Shown one piece after another: positions 34,698 to 44,284 of a DNA stretch of 64,000 nt; within the stretch, counting starts at the first letter, position 1, and each line of letters opens with the position of its first letter. Made by a program: the position numbers and the translations under genes. The stretch lies in NCBI RefSeq assembly GCF_000181495.1, contig NZ_ABCF01000005.1, positions 1 to 64,000 on the forward strand. The letters run 5' to 3'. The notes beneath the pieces were generated by a model that did not search any database, was not told the DNA's origin, and worked only from the letters and a program-made list of their open reading frames with translations. This DNA comes from Bacillus sp. SG-1 (GTDB taxonomy: Bacteria; Bacillota; Bacilli; Bacillales; Bacillaceae_B).

Positions 34698-36188
34698 GTG
34701 AGAGTCACAACCAATATGGAAGAATTATTGGTAAACTCAGACTATTTTATTCTGCTGACCGCTTTGTTATTGTGCGCAGGGGTTATAACCACCAAGTTTT
34801 CAACCCGCCTGGGAGTCCCGGCCCTTGTTCTGTTTATATTAGTTGGAATGATTACAGGAAGTGACGGTTTAGGGTTCATCTATTTTGATAATGCACGGCT
34901 TACTCAGATGATCGGTGTACTTGCCCTCATTATCATCCTCTTTGAAGGAGGACTCCAAACAAAGATTTCTACAGTGAAAGCAGTAGCGAAGCCAGCTTTA
35001 TCACTTGCTACAGCAGGTGTTTTGATTACCACCACCGTTGTGGCTGTTGCTGCTAAATTGATTTTGGGGGTTTCCTGGCTTGAGGGATTTCTGTTTGGTT
35101 CAATTGTGGGGTCCACTGATGCAGCGGCTGTCTTTGCTGTGTTGAAGGGTAAGAACGTCAAGGGGAAACTCGGTTCGATCTTAGAAGTTGAATCTGGAAC
35201 CAATGATCCAATGGCTGTTTTCCTGACAATCTTTTTTATAGAATTATTGACGGTTGATAAACCCGTCTACTTCCTATTAGCCGGCTCGTTCTTTTGGCAG
35301 ATGGGGATAGGACTTCTGCTCGGAATAATTATTGGAAAGGCAGGATCTTTCTTTATTAACAGAATCAACTTGGACTCCAGCGGTTTATATCCTGTTTTCA
35401 CTATGGCATTCGCACTGTTGGCATATAGTATCACCGACCTTTTAAATGCCAGCGGCCTACTGGCTGTTTATGTGGCGGCAATGGTAATAGGGAATAAAGA
35501 ATTGACCTACAGGCATTCAATCTTTAAGTTTAATGAAGGATTTGCGTGGATGATGCAAATATTGATGTTTGTCATCCTGGGATTGCTCGTCTTTCCTGCA
35601 CAGTTGTTTACTTGGGAAGTTGTCGGAAAAGGATTATTGCTTTCTGCCATCTTAATTTTCGTGGCAAGACCGATAGCTGTTTTTGTTTCTATGATCAAGA
35701 TGAACTATCAGCTGAATGAGAAGATATTTCTATCATGGGCTGGCCTCCGGGGTGCTGTTCCGATTGTCCTTGCAACCTTTCCGTTGATTGCGGGATTGGA
35801 AAATTCCCAGATGATCTTTAATGTCGTCTTTTTCGTCGTATTGACCTCAGCCTTGATCCAAGGATCTACCATTTCCAAGTTTGCAGCAAAACTGGGATTA
35901 ACGGGTTCCACTAAGGCGGAACCTGCCCATTCACTTGAACTGATATCCATAGGAAAAGCAGACGCGGAGATCCTGGAAGCTGAAGTGAATGAGGAAATGC
36001 CGATTGTTGGCAAGAGCCTTGCAGATATCTCATTTCCAAAAGACGTCTTAATCAACGCAGTCATTCGCGGTGCCGACCTGGTTACCCCTTATGGAGAAAC
36101 GGTCATTCAAAAAGGTGACATCCTGTATATCCTTGTTTCAAGAAACAGCAAAAGGGAACTGAAGGAAATGCTACACATTAATGAATAA
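34698..36188 (+). CDS. CPA1-type potassium/proton antiporter with TrkA-C domain
   Basis: A 496-residue cation/H+ antiporter with about 12 TM segments in residues 12-395, including GSTDAAAVFAVL (the ND/TDAA-type ion-binding segment) and ESGTNDPMAVFL, both typical of the NhaP2/CvrA K+/H+ antiporters. A C-terminal TrkA-C (RCK_C) regulatory domain follows (about 410-495). The GTG at 34698 sits in the Shine-Dalgarno GAGGTGAG; an ATG at 34716 is an alternative start. YitT follows after 14 nt, so they are probably cotranscribed. Confidence 0.9.
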   Translation: MRVTTNMEELLVNSDYFILLTALLLCAGVITTKFSTRLGVPALVLFILVGMITGSDGLGFIYFDNARLTQMIGVLALIIILFEGGLQTKISTVKAVAKPALSLATAGVLITTTVVAVAAKLILGVSWLEGFLFGSIVGSTDAAAVFAVLKGKNVKGKLGSILEVESGTNDPMAVFLTIFFIELLTVDKPVYFLLAGSFFWQMGIGLLLGIIIGKAGSFFINRINLDSSGLYPVFTMAFALLAYSITDLLNASGLLAVYVAAMVIGNKELTYRHSIFKFNEGFAWMMQILMFVILGLLVFPAQLFTWEVVGKGLLLSAILIFVARPIAVFVSMIKMNYQLNEKIFLSWAGLRGAVPIVLATFPLIAGLENSQMIFNVVFFVVLTSALIQGSTISKFAAKLGLTGSTKAEPAHSLELISIGKADAEILEAEVNEEMPIVGKSLADISFPKDVLINAVIRGADLVTPYGETVIQKGDILYILVSRNSKRELKEMLHINE

Positions 36189-36202
36189 TGGAGGAGTAGA
36201 AG

Positions 36203-37102
36203 TTGAACGATGAATCCATAAAACAGCAAATACAAACAGAACTCAAACATCAGAAGTTAAGTACAAAGAAAGTGATTAAACGAACCTTTTTCATTCTATT
36301 AGGTGCTATATTAATGGCCTTGGGAATTGAAGTATTTTTGGTACCGAACATGATCATGGATGGGGGAATTGTCGGGATCTCGATTATTCTATATAATCTC
36401 ACCGGCATAAAACTTGGTGTATTCATTTTCCTTTTGAATATCCCGTTTTTCTTTTTAGGCTATAAACAGATTGGAAAGACATTTGCCATATCGACTGTTT
36501 TCGGGATTGCGGTTCTTTCGCTTGCCACCAACTATCTCCATACGGTCGCGGCATTTACACAGGATGTTTTGCTTGCCACCGTGTTTGGCGGAATCGTACT
36601 GGGTGCAGGAGTGGGGCTGGTCATCCGTTTTGGAGGGGCGCTGGACGGAAGTGAAATCCTCGCAATCCTTTTGAATAAAAAATTTCCTTTTTCAGTTGGC
36701 GAGTTCATCATGCTGTTCAATGTATTCATTTTTGCCTGGGGTGGTTTTGTGCTCGGCTGGGACAGGGCAATGTATTCGGTTCTAGCGTATGTCATCGCCT
36801 TTAAAACAATTGATATTGTTATAGATGGATTTGACGAATCAAAATCCGCCTGGATCATCAGCGATAAAGACCGGGAAATCGGCGATGCCATCCTTGCCCG
36901 TTTGGGGCGCGGTGTCACGTACCTTAAAGGAGAAGGCGGATATTCAGGGGATGATAAGAAAGTCATCTTCTGCATCGTGACGAGACTTGAGGAGGCCAAA
37001 TTAAAATCCATAGTCGAAGAACTTGATCCGACGGCGTTCCTGGCAGTAGCAGATATTAATGAGGTCCGCGGAGGAAGGTTTAAGAAGAGGGATATCCACT
37101 AA
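36203..37102 (+). CDS. YitT family membrane protein
   Basis: A 299-residue protein with a five- to six-TM DUF161 domain (about 22-210) and a C-terminal cytosolic DUF2179 domain (GRGVTYLKGEGGYSGDDKKV to DINEVRGGRFKKR). This is the YitT/YqfU family, widespread in Bacillota and of unsettled function. It starts at TTG with GGAGGAGTAG. It is coupled to the antiporter upstream by a 14-nt gap, and a bidirectional terminator follows. Confidence 0.92.
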   Translation: MNDESIKQQIQTELKHQKLSTKKVIKRTFFILLGAILMALGIEVFLVPNMIMDGGIVGISIILYNLTGIKLGVFIFLLNIPFFFLGYKQIGKTFAISTVFGIAVLSLATNYLHTVAAFTQDVLLATVFGGIVLGAGVGLVIRFGGALDGSEILAILLNKKFPFSVGEFIMLFNVFIFAWGGFVLGWDRAMYSVLAYVIAFKTIDIVIDGFDESKSAWIISDKDREIGDAILARLGRGVTYLKGEGGYSGDDKKVIFCIVTRLEEAKLKSIVEELDPTAFLAVADINEVRGGRFKKRDIH

Positions 37103-37134
37103 GAAGGAACATTTATAATTGCTGGAAACAAAGA

Positions 37135-37165
37135 AAAGAGGCTGGGCAAATGCCCAGCCTCTTTC
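37135..37165. terminator. Bidirectional terminator between yitT and ykrK-like gene
   Basis: Perfect stem AAAGAGGCTGGGC / GCCCAGCCTCTTT with an AAAT loop. Confidence 0.92.
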
Positions 37166-37179
37166 AGGACGGCTCTTTT

Positions 37180-37941
37180 TTAGAGCCCTGTCAAAAACAA
37201 GGCTGCCCCAACATATTTTTTTGCGAGTGATTGATAATAAGCGGATTGTACAGTAAGAGCAGAGGCTATCAGGACATTCAGAACGATGTCTTGGTTTTCT
37301 TTACTCAAACCGTTGAAAAGAGGTATTAATTCGAGGCACTCTTCTTTAATTATTTTGTCGGTACATCCATTCAGCGACCTGTGGGAGGTATCTATAATGC
37401 CAGGTTTTGTATGGTGATGCAATTTATCAAAAACGGATGCATAGGCGGAGTATAGATCTACTGGACTAACCATGTCATCAGTCCGGTCTTCGGGGTTGTT
37501 GAATATCAACGTCAGGAGTTTTCGTATTGATTCAAAGTCCAAAGCGGCTTTAAGGTCCTCGACGATAAAGAGGATTGCGGCCTGGTCAATTGTATACTTC
37601 CTCCCAAGTTGGGGTGAACCTATCAGCTCTTTAATATCCCGTTTCACCCAATTTTGGACAGCGCTTGGTGATAGGTTGGTAAATTCTATCTGGTTTCCCA
37701 GGGAAACGATCTCATTAATAGAGAATCCAAATTCCACGCTTTCTGTTTTAAAAAATTTTTGAAATATGGACGGCATTTCTGTTGAGATAAATGCTTTTAA
37801 TGCTTTTCCATTCTTCATTTCTTCTTCATGGGCGGAGGACCATGCTTCCTGCAGCACCATCAAAGGTGTAATCTCCGTTGAGCGATTTAATGAGGAAAGT
37901 AAATCGGCCATATTTTTTCTGGATAGTTTGAAGGCTTCCAC
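37180..37941 (-). CDS. ykrK: DUF1836 protein, YkrK-like repressor of htpX
   Basis: A 253-residue soluble protein. The open frame extends to 38079, over the htpX promoter, but the GTG at 37941 preceded by AGGAGTGAAG gives VEAFKLSRKNMADLL as the N-terminus. A predicted MerR/HTH-like segment lies around SPSAVQNWVKRDIK, near residues 125-140, followed by QLGRKYTIDQAAILFIVEDL, typical of DUF1836. In B. subtilis the DUF1836 protein YkrK is divergent from htpX and represses it. The same divergent arrangement and a palindrome in the htpX promoter are present here. Confidence 0.82.
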   Translation of the reverse strand: MEAFKLSRKNMADLLSSLNRSTEITPLMVLQEAWSSAHEEEMKNGKALKAFISTEMPSIFQKFFKTESVEFGFSINEIVSLGNQIEFTNLSPSAVQNWVKRDIKELIGSPQLGRKYTIDQAAILFIVEDLKAALDFESIRKLLTLIFNNPEDRTDDMVSPVDLYSAYASVFDKLHHHTKPGIIDTSHRSLNGCTDKIIKEECLELIPLFNGLSKENQDIVLNVLIASALTVQSAYYQSLAKKYVGAALFLTGL

Positions 37942-38068
37942 GTTCTTCACTCCTGCCCTTCCAAATTTTCTCCAATGTCCCTTTATCGTAATGGTTGAGA
38001 GGGCTTCAGTCAATCCTTCAGAGTCATAAGGACGGCAACAGTAGTGGTTTGCTGAAGAAAGAATAAGA

Positions 38069-38126
38069 TTGATATTCAAATGAGAAAATCGTATAATAGG
38101 TTCATATACAAGTTCATTTGAACTTG
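38069..38126 (+). promoter_or_regulatory. htpX promoter and operator palindrome
   Basis: -35 TTGATA (38069-38074), 17-bp spacer, perfect -10 TATAAT (38092-38097), then the 18-bp perfect palindrome CAAGTTCATTTGAACTTG at 38109-38126, just past the predicted start of transcription. This is an ideal repressor position, probably for the adjacent YkrK-like protein. Confidence 0.8.
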
Positions 38127-38145
38127 AAAAAGCGAGGGAGATACA

Positions 38146-39027
38146 ATGGGTAAACGAATTTTCTATTTTCTTTTGACGAATATACTCGTATTGCTAACGA
38201 TTAGCATTATCTTCTCTGTCACAGGAGCAGGTAATTATATTGATCCTCAAGGCAACATCGACTTAGGAGCGTTGCTTGTATTCAGTGCCATTATTGGTTT
38301 CTCTGGATCATTCATTTCACTGGCTATGTCCCGTTGGATGGCCAAAAAAATGATGAATGTAAGGGTATTGGATCCGAATAAATCTTTATCAGCTCATGAA
38401 CAAGAGGTAGTTGAAAAAGTTCACCGCTTGTCCAAGGCGGCTGGCTTAATGCATATGCCTGAAGTTGGTATCTACGATTCACCAGAAGTAAACGCCTTTG
38501 CTACAGGCCCATCAAAGAAGCGCTCCTTGGTTGCTGTTTCAACAGGACTGTTGCGTGAAATGGATGACGATGCGGTGGAAGGTGTCATTGCCCACGAAGT
38601 TGCACATATTGCAAACGGTGATATGGTAACGATGACCTTACTGCAAGGGGTCGTCAATACATTTGTGGTTTTCCTTGCGAGAATTGCAGCCTGGATTGCA
38701 TCCCGTTTTGTAAAAGAAGATATGGCGCCAATCGTCCATTTCATCGCCGTGATCGTATTCCAGATTGTCTTTTCGATCCTCGGAAGCTTAGTTGTCTTCG
38801 CCTATTCCCGTCACAGAGAATACCATGCTGACAGGGGCGGGGCAGACCTTGCCGGGAAGGATAAAATGGTGCATGCCCTGCGTATGCTGAAAGCTTACTC
38901 CAACCGTGTTGTTGAGGAAAGGGATACAGCCGTCGCAACATTAAAAATCAGCGGAAGAAGAAAATCCCCTATTTTCTCTACACATCCTGATTTGGATGAC
39001 CGCATCAGCAGACTGGAAGGCAGATAA
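38146..39027 (+). CDS. htpX: Membrane zinc metalloprotease HtpX
   Basis: M48-family integral membrane protease involved in membrane protein quality control. The 293 residues include TM segments near 5-27, 36-58, 165-185 and 197-220, and the zinc motif HEVAH (residues 150-154) with the downstream Glu ligand in the [17 protein letters not shown] segment. RBS GCGAGGGAG. A strong sigma-A promoter with a palindrome precedes it, and the YkrK-like regulator is divergent. Confidence 0.97.
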   Translation: MGKRIFYFLLTNILVLLTISIIFSVTGAGNYIDPQGNIDLGALLVFSAIIGFSGSFISLAMSRWMAKKMMNVRVLDPNKSLSAHEQEVVEKVHRLSKAAGLMHMPEVGIYDSPEVNAFATGPSKKRSLVAVSTGLLREMDDDAVEGVIAHEVAHIANGDMVTMTLLQGVVNTFVVFLARIAAWIASRFVKEDMAPIVHFIAVIVFQIVFSILGSLVVFAYSRHREYHADRGGADLAGKDKMVHALRMLKAYSNRVVEERDTAVATLKISGRRKSPIFSTHPDLDDRISRLEGR

Positions 39028-39789
39028 TAATCTGTGCAAATGTTTTAAAAAAGAAGGACACCCCTGGTAAAATGTAAGTAGTTCACTTTAGAGGTACAGA
39101 CCATAAAAATTTATAGTCTTTAGCATACGAATCTGCACCATTATTCGTATGCTTTTTTTATGGATTTTTACAGCATCTCTTGTTTCTATAATCGCAGCAC
39201 TGAATTACAGTACTTTGATTTACGTGGGGAATTCACATGGGAATGGTATAAATAAATCTTAACGAATTATATCCATTATGGTTAACTGGTTCTTAGCATT
39301 TCACACTGATTGAAAAATGATAAAACAAGCCCTTCATTAGTTGGATAAATCTTATACCTGGCACCCTCCACAATAAATCAAGGACCATAAAAGTTTTCTT
39401 ACCATGAGCTTATATAATAAGGGAAGAAATGTCCCTTATTAAAGAAAAGTCGAGAAAAATAGGTCAAATAGGGTAAGAGTTTTCCGCTATTAACTTAAAA
39501 AACATGAAAATGGGGTTACTGAGCATGTTTAACGGAAGATTCTTCCCTTATTTACCTCTTCCCAGCTAAATTCTGCAGTTTAACGGAAAAAATTCCCCTT
39601 ATTTTAAGCACCTTTCCTCTTCCCTTGGTGACTTTCTCAATTAATGGATTTATTATGTTTTTTTATTACAACATCATTGTAAAAAGGAGTGTCCTTCTTT
39701 TTTTAGGAAGGGAGAAAATAGTGAATATTTAAGCGTTTGACTAAAGGTTGGATTTGTAAGATAGTTACATATATCACGGTATTTAGGCG
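39028..39789. other. Long intergenic region with terminator and imperfect repeats
   Basis: A terminator (GCATACGAAT / ATTCGTATGC plus seven T, about 39124-39161) closes the htpX unit. ATAAGGG / CCCTTAT forms a hairpin at about 39418-39440. An imperfect direct repeat beginning GTTTAACGGAA occurs at 39527 and again at 39578 (51 nt apart), each followed by a TTCCCCTTATTT-like stretch. No gene is supported. Confidence 0.6.
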
Positions 39790-39798
39790 GTGAGACGA

Positions 39799-41019
39799 TT
39801 GAAGGAATTTTATACTCATTTCAATAAAAAGTTATACTATGGCGTTTCCTTAATGATTATTATCCTAATGGCCTCCGGGTTATTGGTCGCGAATCCAAGG
39901 AAGGAAAATTTTGATACAGGCTATATGCTGCATGCAGCCCTTGTTGTCCTTCTGGCCCTATGTTTGCTTCTGTATCCAAAATTTGAGGGCCGGATTTTAA
40001 GAATCTTACTGATATTAGTGACGACTGCCTATTTTTATCTTCTGTTTTTCATTTATCCTGAAACATGGTCGACGTTTATTTTCCTCTGCTTTATACCAGC
40101 TATATCCATCCTGTTTTTTGATAAAAAGCTATTTTATTTTTCTATAATTATGAATGGGATTCTTATCAGCTTGACCTTTAGTTATATTTATCTCGTTGAC
40201 CAGGGGAAGAACTACGCTCATATCGAAATGGATATGATAGGCAATATTATCAATTTTATCGGCAGCCAAATGATCATCTCTTTCATTTTCTATTTAACCA
40301 ATGTGCGGATTCAAAAACAGCGCGTGTATTATGAACAGGTTCAGAATGCAGAGAGGCTGAAAACAACAGGACAACTGGCTGCTGCTGTTGCCCATGAAAT
40401 CAGGAATCCCCTTACGGTCGTAAAAGGTTTTTTACAATATTATGTAGAAGATAATGAATTGAATAAACAATATAAGAGGAACTTTTCTCTTATGATAGAC
40501 GAATTGGATACCGCTGAACATGTGATTTCTCAGTTTCTCTCAATTGCTAAACCTGAGAAGGAAAGTAATTTGAGCAGAGTGGAAGTGCAGGTGGTATTGG
40601 ATGATGTGACAGAGTTATTGAAATCATACGGACTGCTCCATGATAATCATATCGACTTGCAAGTTCAGGAAGAGTGTTATGTATTTGCGAATTCAATTGA
40701 ATTCAAGCAGCTGCTCATCAACCTGATTAAGAATGCGATTGAAGCATCTCCACATGGGTCCACGGTTCTGGTAAAAGCAGAAAAGAAAAAGGACAGGGTG
40801 GAAATCATAGTGGAAGATAAAGGCCAAGGGATGTCGAAGGAAGAAATCAGCCTTCTGGGTACCCCCTTCTACTCTTTGAAAAGCAGAGGGACCGGCCTTG
40901 GATTAATGATTTGCTATAACATTGTTGAAAAATATAATGGTACCATTCAATTTACCAGTCAATTGGGAGTCGGAACCACTGTCACCCTTCGCTTCCCTCG
41001 AGTAAAAGAAAAGGAGTAA
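39799..41019 (+). CDS. Multi-TM sensor histidine kinase (KinB/KinD-like)
   Basis: A membrane kinase of about 406 residues. It has five to six closely spaced TM segments in the first 175 residues and no large extracellular domain. HisKA follows, with phospho-acceptor AVAHEIRNPLTVVKGFL, and HATPase_c with NLIKNAIEAS, VEDKGQGMS and GTGLGLMICYN. This layout resembles the sporulation kinases and other orphan kinases of Bacillus, and no response regulator is adjacent. The TTG at 39799 has GGCGGTGAG close upstream; GTG at 39790 is the alternative. Coupling to the next gene is tight (4 nt). Confidence 0.88.
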   Translation: MKEFYTHFNKKLYYGVSLMIIILMASGLLVANPRKENFDTGYMLHAALVVLLALCLLLYPKFEGRILRILLILVTTAYFYLLFFIYPETWSTFIFLCFIPAISILFFDKKLFYFSIIMNGILISLTFSYIYLVDQGKNYAHIEMDMIGNIINFIGSQMIISFIFYLTNVRIQKQRVYYEQVQNAERLKTTGQLAAAVAHEIRNPLTVVKGFLQYYVEDNELNKQYKRNFSLMIDELDTAEHVISQFLSIAKPEKESNLSRVEVQVVLDDVTELLKSYGLLHDNHIDLQVQEECYVFANSIEFKQLLINLIKNAIEASPHGSTVLVKAEKKKDRVEIIVEDKGQGMSKEEISLLGTPFYSLKSRGTGLGLMICYNIVEKYNGTIQFTSQLGVGTTVTLRFPRVKEKE

Positions 41020-41023
41020 TTCA

Positions 41024-41701
41024 ATGAACGCGAATTCGCAGAAAAGTATCATTGAGAAGTTAAATTTAAACAAATTCTCATCTAAAGCCATTCTTAATAT
41101 CCCGCAAGACGTTAACGACTTTGAAGAGCTGGTTTATGACTCGGCTGTCAAGGAAGAACAGTACGACCTGGTGTTTACGTTTGTTTTCAGCCTGGAGGAG
41201 TTCAATGAGGTTTTGAAGGAAGCTGTGAATAAACAGCTGATCAAGGATAAAGGTTATTTATATTTTGCCTATCCCAAGAAAAACAACCCCGTTTATGATC
41301 AGTATATAGAGCGTGACAGTCTCTATAATCAAGACCACTTTAATGAAGAAGGCTTCGCTCATGGAAGCAACTTGAAGTTTTCAAGGATGGTCAGCTTGAA
41401 TGAGGTTTTTACCGTGATCGGAATGAAAGCACAGCCTCCAAAGAAAAAAGCTGCCATCAAAAAGAGCCAGTGTGTGGATGACTACATTGAGAACATAGGG
41501 GATCTGAAGCAGTATTTGAGAAACAACGTGGAAATATTGCAGGCCTACAATGACTTGACTTACGGCTACCAAAAGGATTGGGCCCGTTATGTCTACAGTG
41601 CTAAGAGAAAAGAGACTCAGGAAAAACGACTGCAGCAGATGGAAGCGGTCTTAGCGGAAGGATATAAGTCGATGGATTTGTACAGACAGCAGAAAAGATA
41701 A
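41024..41701 (+). CDS. YdeI/OmpD-associated-like protein
   Basis: A 225-residue cytosolic protein, RBS AAAGGAG. The C-terminal part (about 155-215: SAKRKETQEKRLQQMEAVLAEG) resembles the YdeI/OmdA domain tail, in which paired Lys/Arg-Glu helices follow a conserved aromatic segment. The N-terminal half (about 10-115, IPQDVNDFEELVYDS to LYFAYPKKNNPVYDQYIERD) resembles DUF3052-type folds. No enzymatic function is established. It is cotranscribed with the kinase, and a strong terminator follows. Confidence 0.7.
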   Translation: MNANSQKSIIEKLNLNKFSSKAILNIPQDVNDFEELVYDSAVKEEQYDLVFTFVFSLEEFNEVLKEAVNKQLIKDKGYLYFAYPKKNNPVYDQYIERDSLYNQDHFNEEGFAHGSNLKFSRMVSLNEVFTVIGMKAQPPKKKAAIKKSQCVDDYIENIGDLKQYLRNNVEILQAYNDLTYGYQKDWARYVYSAKRKETQEKRLQQMEAVLAEGYKSMDLYRQQKR

Positions 41702-41704
41702 GTA

Positions 41705-41745
41705 ATAGAGAGGCAGGTCCTTTAAGGCCTGCCTCTCTATTTTTG
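41705..41745 (+). terminator. Terminator after YdeI-like gene
   Basis: Long stem AGAGAGGCAGG(T) / CCTGCCTCTCT followed by ATTTTTG. Confidence 0.9.
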
Positions 41746-41827
41746 TTATGCAAACACTTCGCTCCACAGAGATGCTTATTACCTTCTATTTCCATATAAA
41801 AGGTTATCCACGTTTCAGCTGTCCCCT

Positions 41828-41976
41828 TTAAGCGAGGACATGGGGCTCATCCATAAGTGTTGCGTCCTTTTCTGTTAGCGCTTCAAAAGCTAGCTTAATA
41901 TCTTTCACCTCAAAATAGAGCTGGCTTGCGTGAACTTCTCCCCATTTACAGGCAGCGAAAGCATTAGGCGAAGTCC
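41828..41976 (-). pseudogene. Remnant of a VOC/glyoxalase-like gene
   Basis: A minus-strand frame reads WGEVHASQLYFEVKDI and then LAFEALTEKDATLMDEPHVL before a TAA at 41828-41830. This is the recognisable C-terminal half of a vicinal-oxygen-chelate (glyoxalase/bleomycin-resistance) domain. Nothing coding-like continues upstream and there is no start or RBS, so only a fragment remains. Confidence 0.6.
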
Positions 41977-42357
41977 GTTACTCTCAGAATATGAAGAACT
42001 CTAACCTCCAATCGGTCAGTTACATACGCAGATAACCGATACAGTATGAAAATGAGGAAATGAGAAATAACAGGTTGGAACATATCGAAAAGAACAAAAA
42101 AAGAATAATTGGAAACCTTGGCGTTAGAAGGATACTGGATTGTGCTAGTTAATGAGCTGTGAAGGGGAATGAAGGCGCATTCATAACCATCTCTTAGGAT
42201 TTGTATATCTAACATGGGTAAACTGATCTCTATGTTGAAAATTGCGAAATTTGACGAAATATGAAAGCTACAGGTGTTTTTCTATTTGTTCAGATTATGA
42301 TTTAATAGATATTTGTACTAGGTACATAGGATTATTTATTAAAGTAGTAAAGGATTG
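41977..42357. other. Intergenic region upstream of BCCT transporter
   Basis: An 83-codon minus-strand frame (41964-42215) lacks an RBS and protein-like composition. Only the AAAGG before the BCCT start is recognisable; I see no clear promoter. Confidence 0.5.
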
Positions 42358-43911
42358 ATGCAAATGGACAGGTCCGTTTTTAGGATCTCGGTAGGAATTT
42401 CCGTTGTTTTTGTCCTAATTGGGGTGTTGTTACCTGAACAATTGGGATCGGCAATGGACGTAGCAAAAGGATTTGTACTAGAGAATTTCGGCTGGTTTTA
42501 TCAGCTGGTCGCCACCTTTTTCCTCATATTTGCCGTGTTTATGATTTTCAGTAAATATGGAAAAATCAAATTAGGAAAACAAGATTCACAACCCGAATTC
42601 AGCAGACCGACCTGGTTTGCTATGCTATTTTCGGCCGGAATGGGAATCGGTTTATTGTTTTACGGCGTTTCTGAGCCAATTTCCCACTTTTCTTCACCAC
42701 CTTTAGGAGATGGCGGGACGGCACAAGCGGGAATTACGGGAATGCGATATACCTGGCTTCATTGGGGATTGCATGCCTGGGCGATTTATGCAATCGTTGC
42801 TTTGGCACTTGCGTATCAGAAGTTTAACAGGGGTGCGCCTGGATTAATGAGCGCCACTCTTCATCCTGTAATTGGTGAAAAGGTGAAAGGCCCAATCGGT
42901 AAGACAATTGATGTTGTCGCCGTGTTTGCAACATTATTTGGCGTTGCTGCATCATTAGGATTGGGATCTCAACAGATTAACGCTGGACTGGAGTATCTGA
43001 TTGGAATTCCGAACAACTTCTTTGTCCAGTTCATCATTATGATGATCATTACTGTACTTTTCATTGTTTCAGCGACTACAGGCATTTCAAAAGGAATCAA
43101 GTTATTAAGTAATATCAATATGTCGTTAGCTGTCATATTATTTATTGCCATGCTTATACTTGGTCCTACGTTATTCTTGATGAACATGTTTACCACCACC
43201 ATGGGCAGCTATTTGCAAAATGTCGTTCAAATGGGCTTGCGTTTATCTCCCTTCAATGCGGATGAAGCTGCATGGACCCAAGGCTGGACTGTGTTCTATT
43301 GGGCTTGGTGGATTTCGTGGACTCCATTTGTGGGAATGTTCATTGCGCGTGTATCAAAAGGACGTACCATCCGTGAGTTCACGATTGCGGTCCTATTAGT
43401 TCCAACCCTTGTCTGTACCTTGTGGTTTACTGTGTTCGGCGGAACGGGAATAAACCTTCAGATCGCCGAGGGCTTGGATGTTTCAGGCCAAAGCTTAGAA
43501 ACGGCTCTATTCTTTACCTATCAACAACTACCGTTCGGAGCGCTTCTATCGGTGTTGACTGTGGCACTGATTACGACTTTCTTCGTCACATCAGCCGACT
43601 CAGCGACTTTTGTTCTTGGAATGCTCACAACAGGCGGGAAATTAAACCCTGCTAACAGTGTTAAAGTGGTATGGGGTATTATCCTGGTCGCATCCACACT
43701 TGTGCTGATGGCGTCCGGTGGTCTGACAGGACTGCAGACAGCAATCATCGTAAGTGCACTTCCGCTTACATTTGTCGTGCTTGTCATGTGCTATGGATTG
43801 GTCAAGGAGCTTGGAAAAGAATATGACATGCAAATGAATCATTTTAAAACGAAGGAAAAGAAAGCTGAGGAAATTTCTCATTTGGAGAGAAAACCAAAAA
43901 TTACACCTTAG
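42358..43911 (+). CDS. BCCT family betaine/choline-type transporter
   Basis: A sodium- or proton-coupled compatible-solute transporter of about 517 residues with 12 TM segments. BCCT landmarks are present: SAGMGIGLLFYGVSEPISHF, RYTWLHWGLHAWAIYAIVALALAY, and the substrate-box tryptophans in FYWAWWISWTPFVGMFIARVSKGRT. Several start codons are close (TTG 42355, ATG 42358, ATG 42364). OpuD-type glycine betaine uptake is likely but the substrate cannot be fixed. A second BCCT gene lies convergently downstream. Confidence 0.94.
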   Translation: MQMDRSVFRISVGISVVFVLIGVLLPEQLGSAMDVAKGFVLENFGWFYQLVATFFLIFAVFMIFSKYGKIKLGKQDSQPEFSRPTWFAMLFSAGMGIGLLFYGVSEPISHFSSPPLGDGGTAQAGITGMRYTWLHWGLHAWAIYAIVALALAYQKFNRGAPGLMSATLHPVIGEKVKGPIGKTIDVVAVFATLFGVAASLGLGSQQINAGLEYLIGIPNNFFVQFIIMMIITVLFIVSATTGISKGIKLLSNINMSLAVILFIAMLILGPTLFLMNMFTTTMGSYLQNVVQMGLRLSPFNADEAAWTQGWTVFYWAWWISWTPFVGMFIARVSKGRTIREFTIAVLLVPTLVCTLWFTVFGGTGINLQIAEGLDVSGQSLETALFFTYQQLPFGALLSVLTVALITTFFVTSADSATFVLGMLTTGGKLNPANSVKVVWGIILVASTLVLMASGGLTGLQTAIIVSALPLTFVVLVMCYGLVKELGKEYDMQMNHFKTKEKKAEEISHLERKPKITP

Positions 43912-44284
43912 CTAACCCAGTTTTTAGGATTGTATTTAACTAGTCAGAATACGAGAACCAACTGGTTCTGCATTCTGACAATAGACACCCCCACCCCGAC
44001 CTTATGAGCGGAGTGGGGGTTTGTTTAAATCAGTGTTTACGTATCAAAATCAGCTAATGGAGAAGGAGTACTGCAACGGGGACGCACCGCCTGCCACGTG
44101 AAGTTGTGCGCATGCAGCGAAATCAATTATTTCTAATAACCACTCCAATTTTTGACTAGGCAGTACCCAATTTAAATATACAAAAGCTTATAGGCATGGT
44201 CTATATCTTAAACTTCGTCTACAAGACAAAGCACTGTTCCTAATAGTAGAAACAGTGCTTTGATTGGATACTCTTCTGTTATTT
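43912..44284. other. Intergenic region with three hairpins
   Basis: GTCAGAAT / ATTCTGAC at 43943-43979 encloses a GAACCA / TGGTTC core. A C-rich terminator (ACCCCCAC / GTGGGGGT) with trailing T lies at about 43987-44020 for the forward BCCT gene. AAGCACTGTT / AACAGTGCTT at about 44229-44263 serves the reverse BCCT gene. No gene is seen. Confidence 0.75.

Noticed and set aside
41964-42215. 83-codon minus-strand frame upstream of BCCT gene
   Set aside because: No RBS, no motif and an implausible composition; it only partly touches the VOC remnant.
43943-43979. Nested inverted repeat considered as an insertion-sequence end or integron site
   Set aside because: No transposase, target duplication or second copy is seen; it fits an ordinary terminator/hairpin after the BCCT gene.
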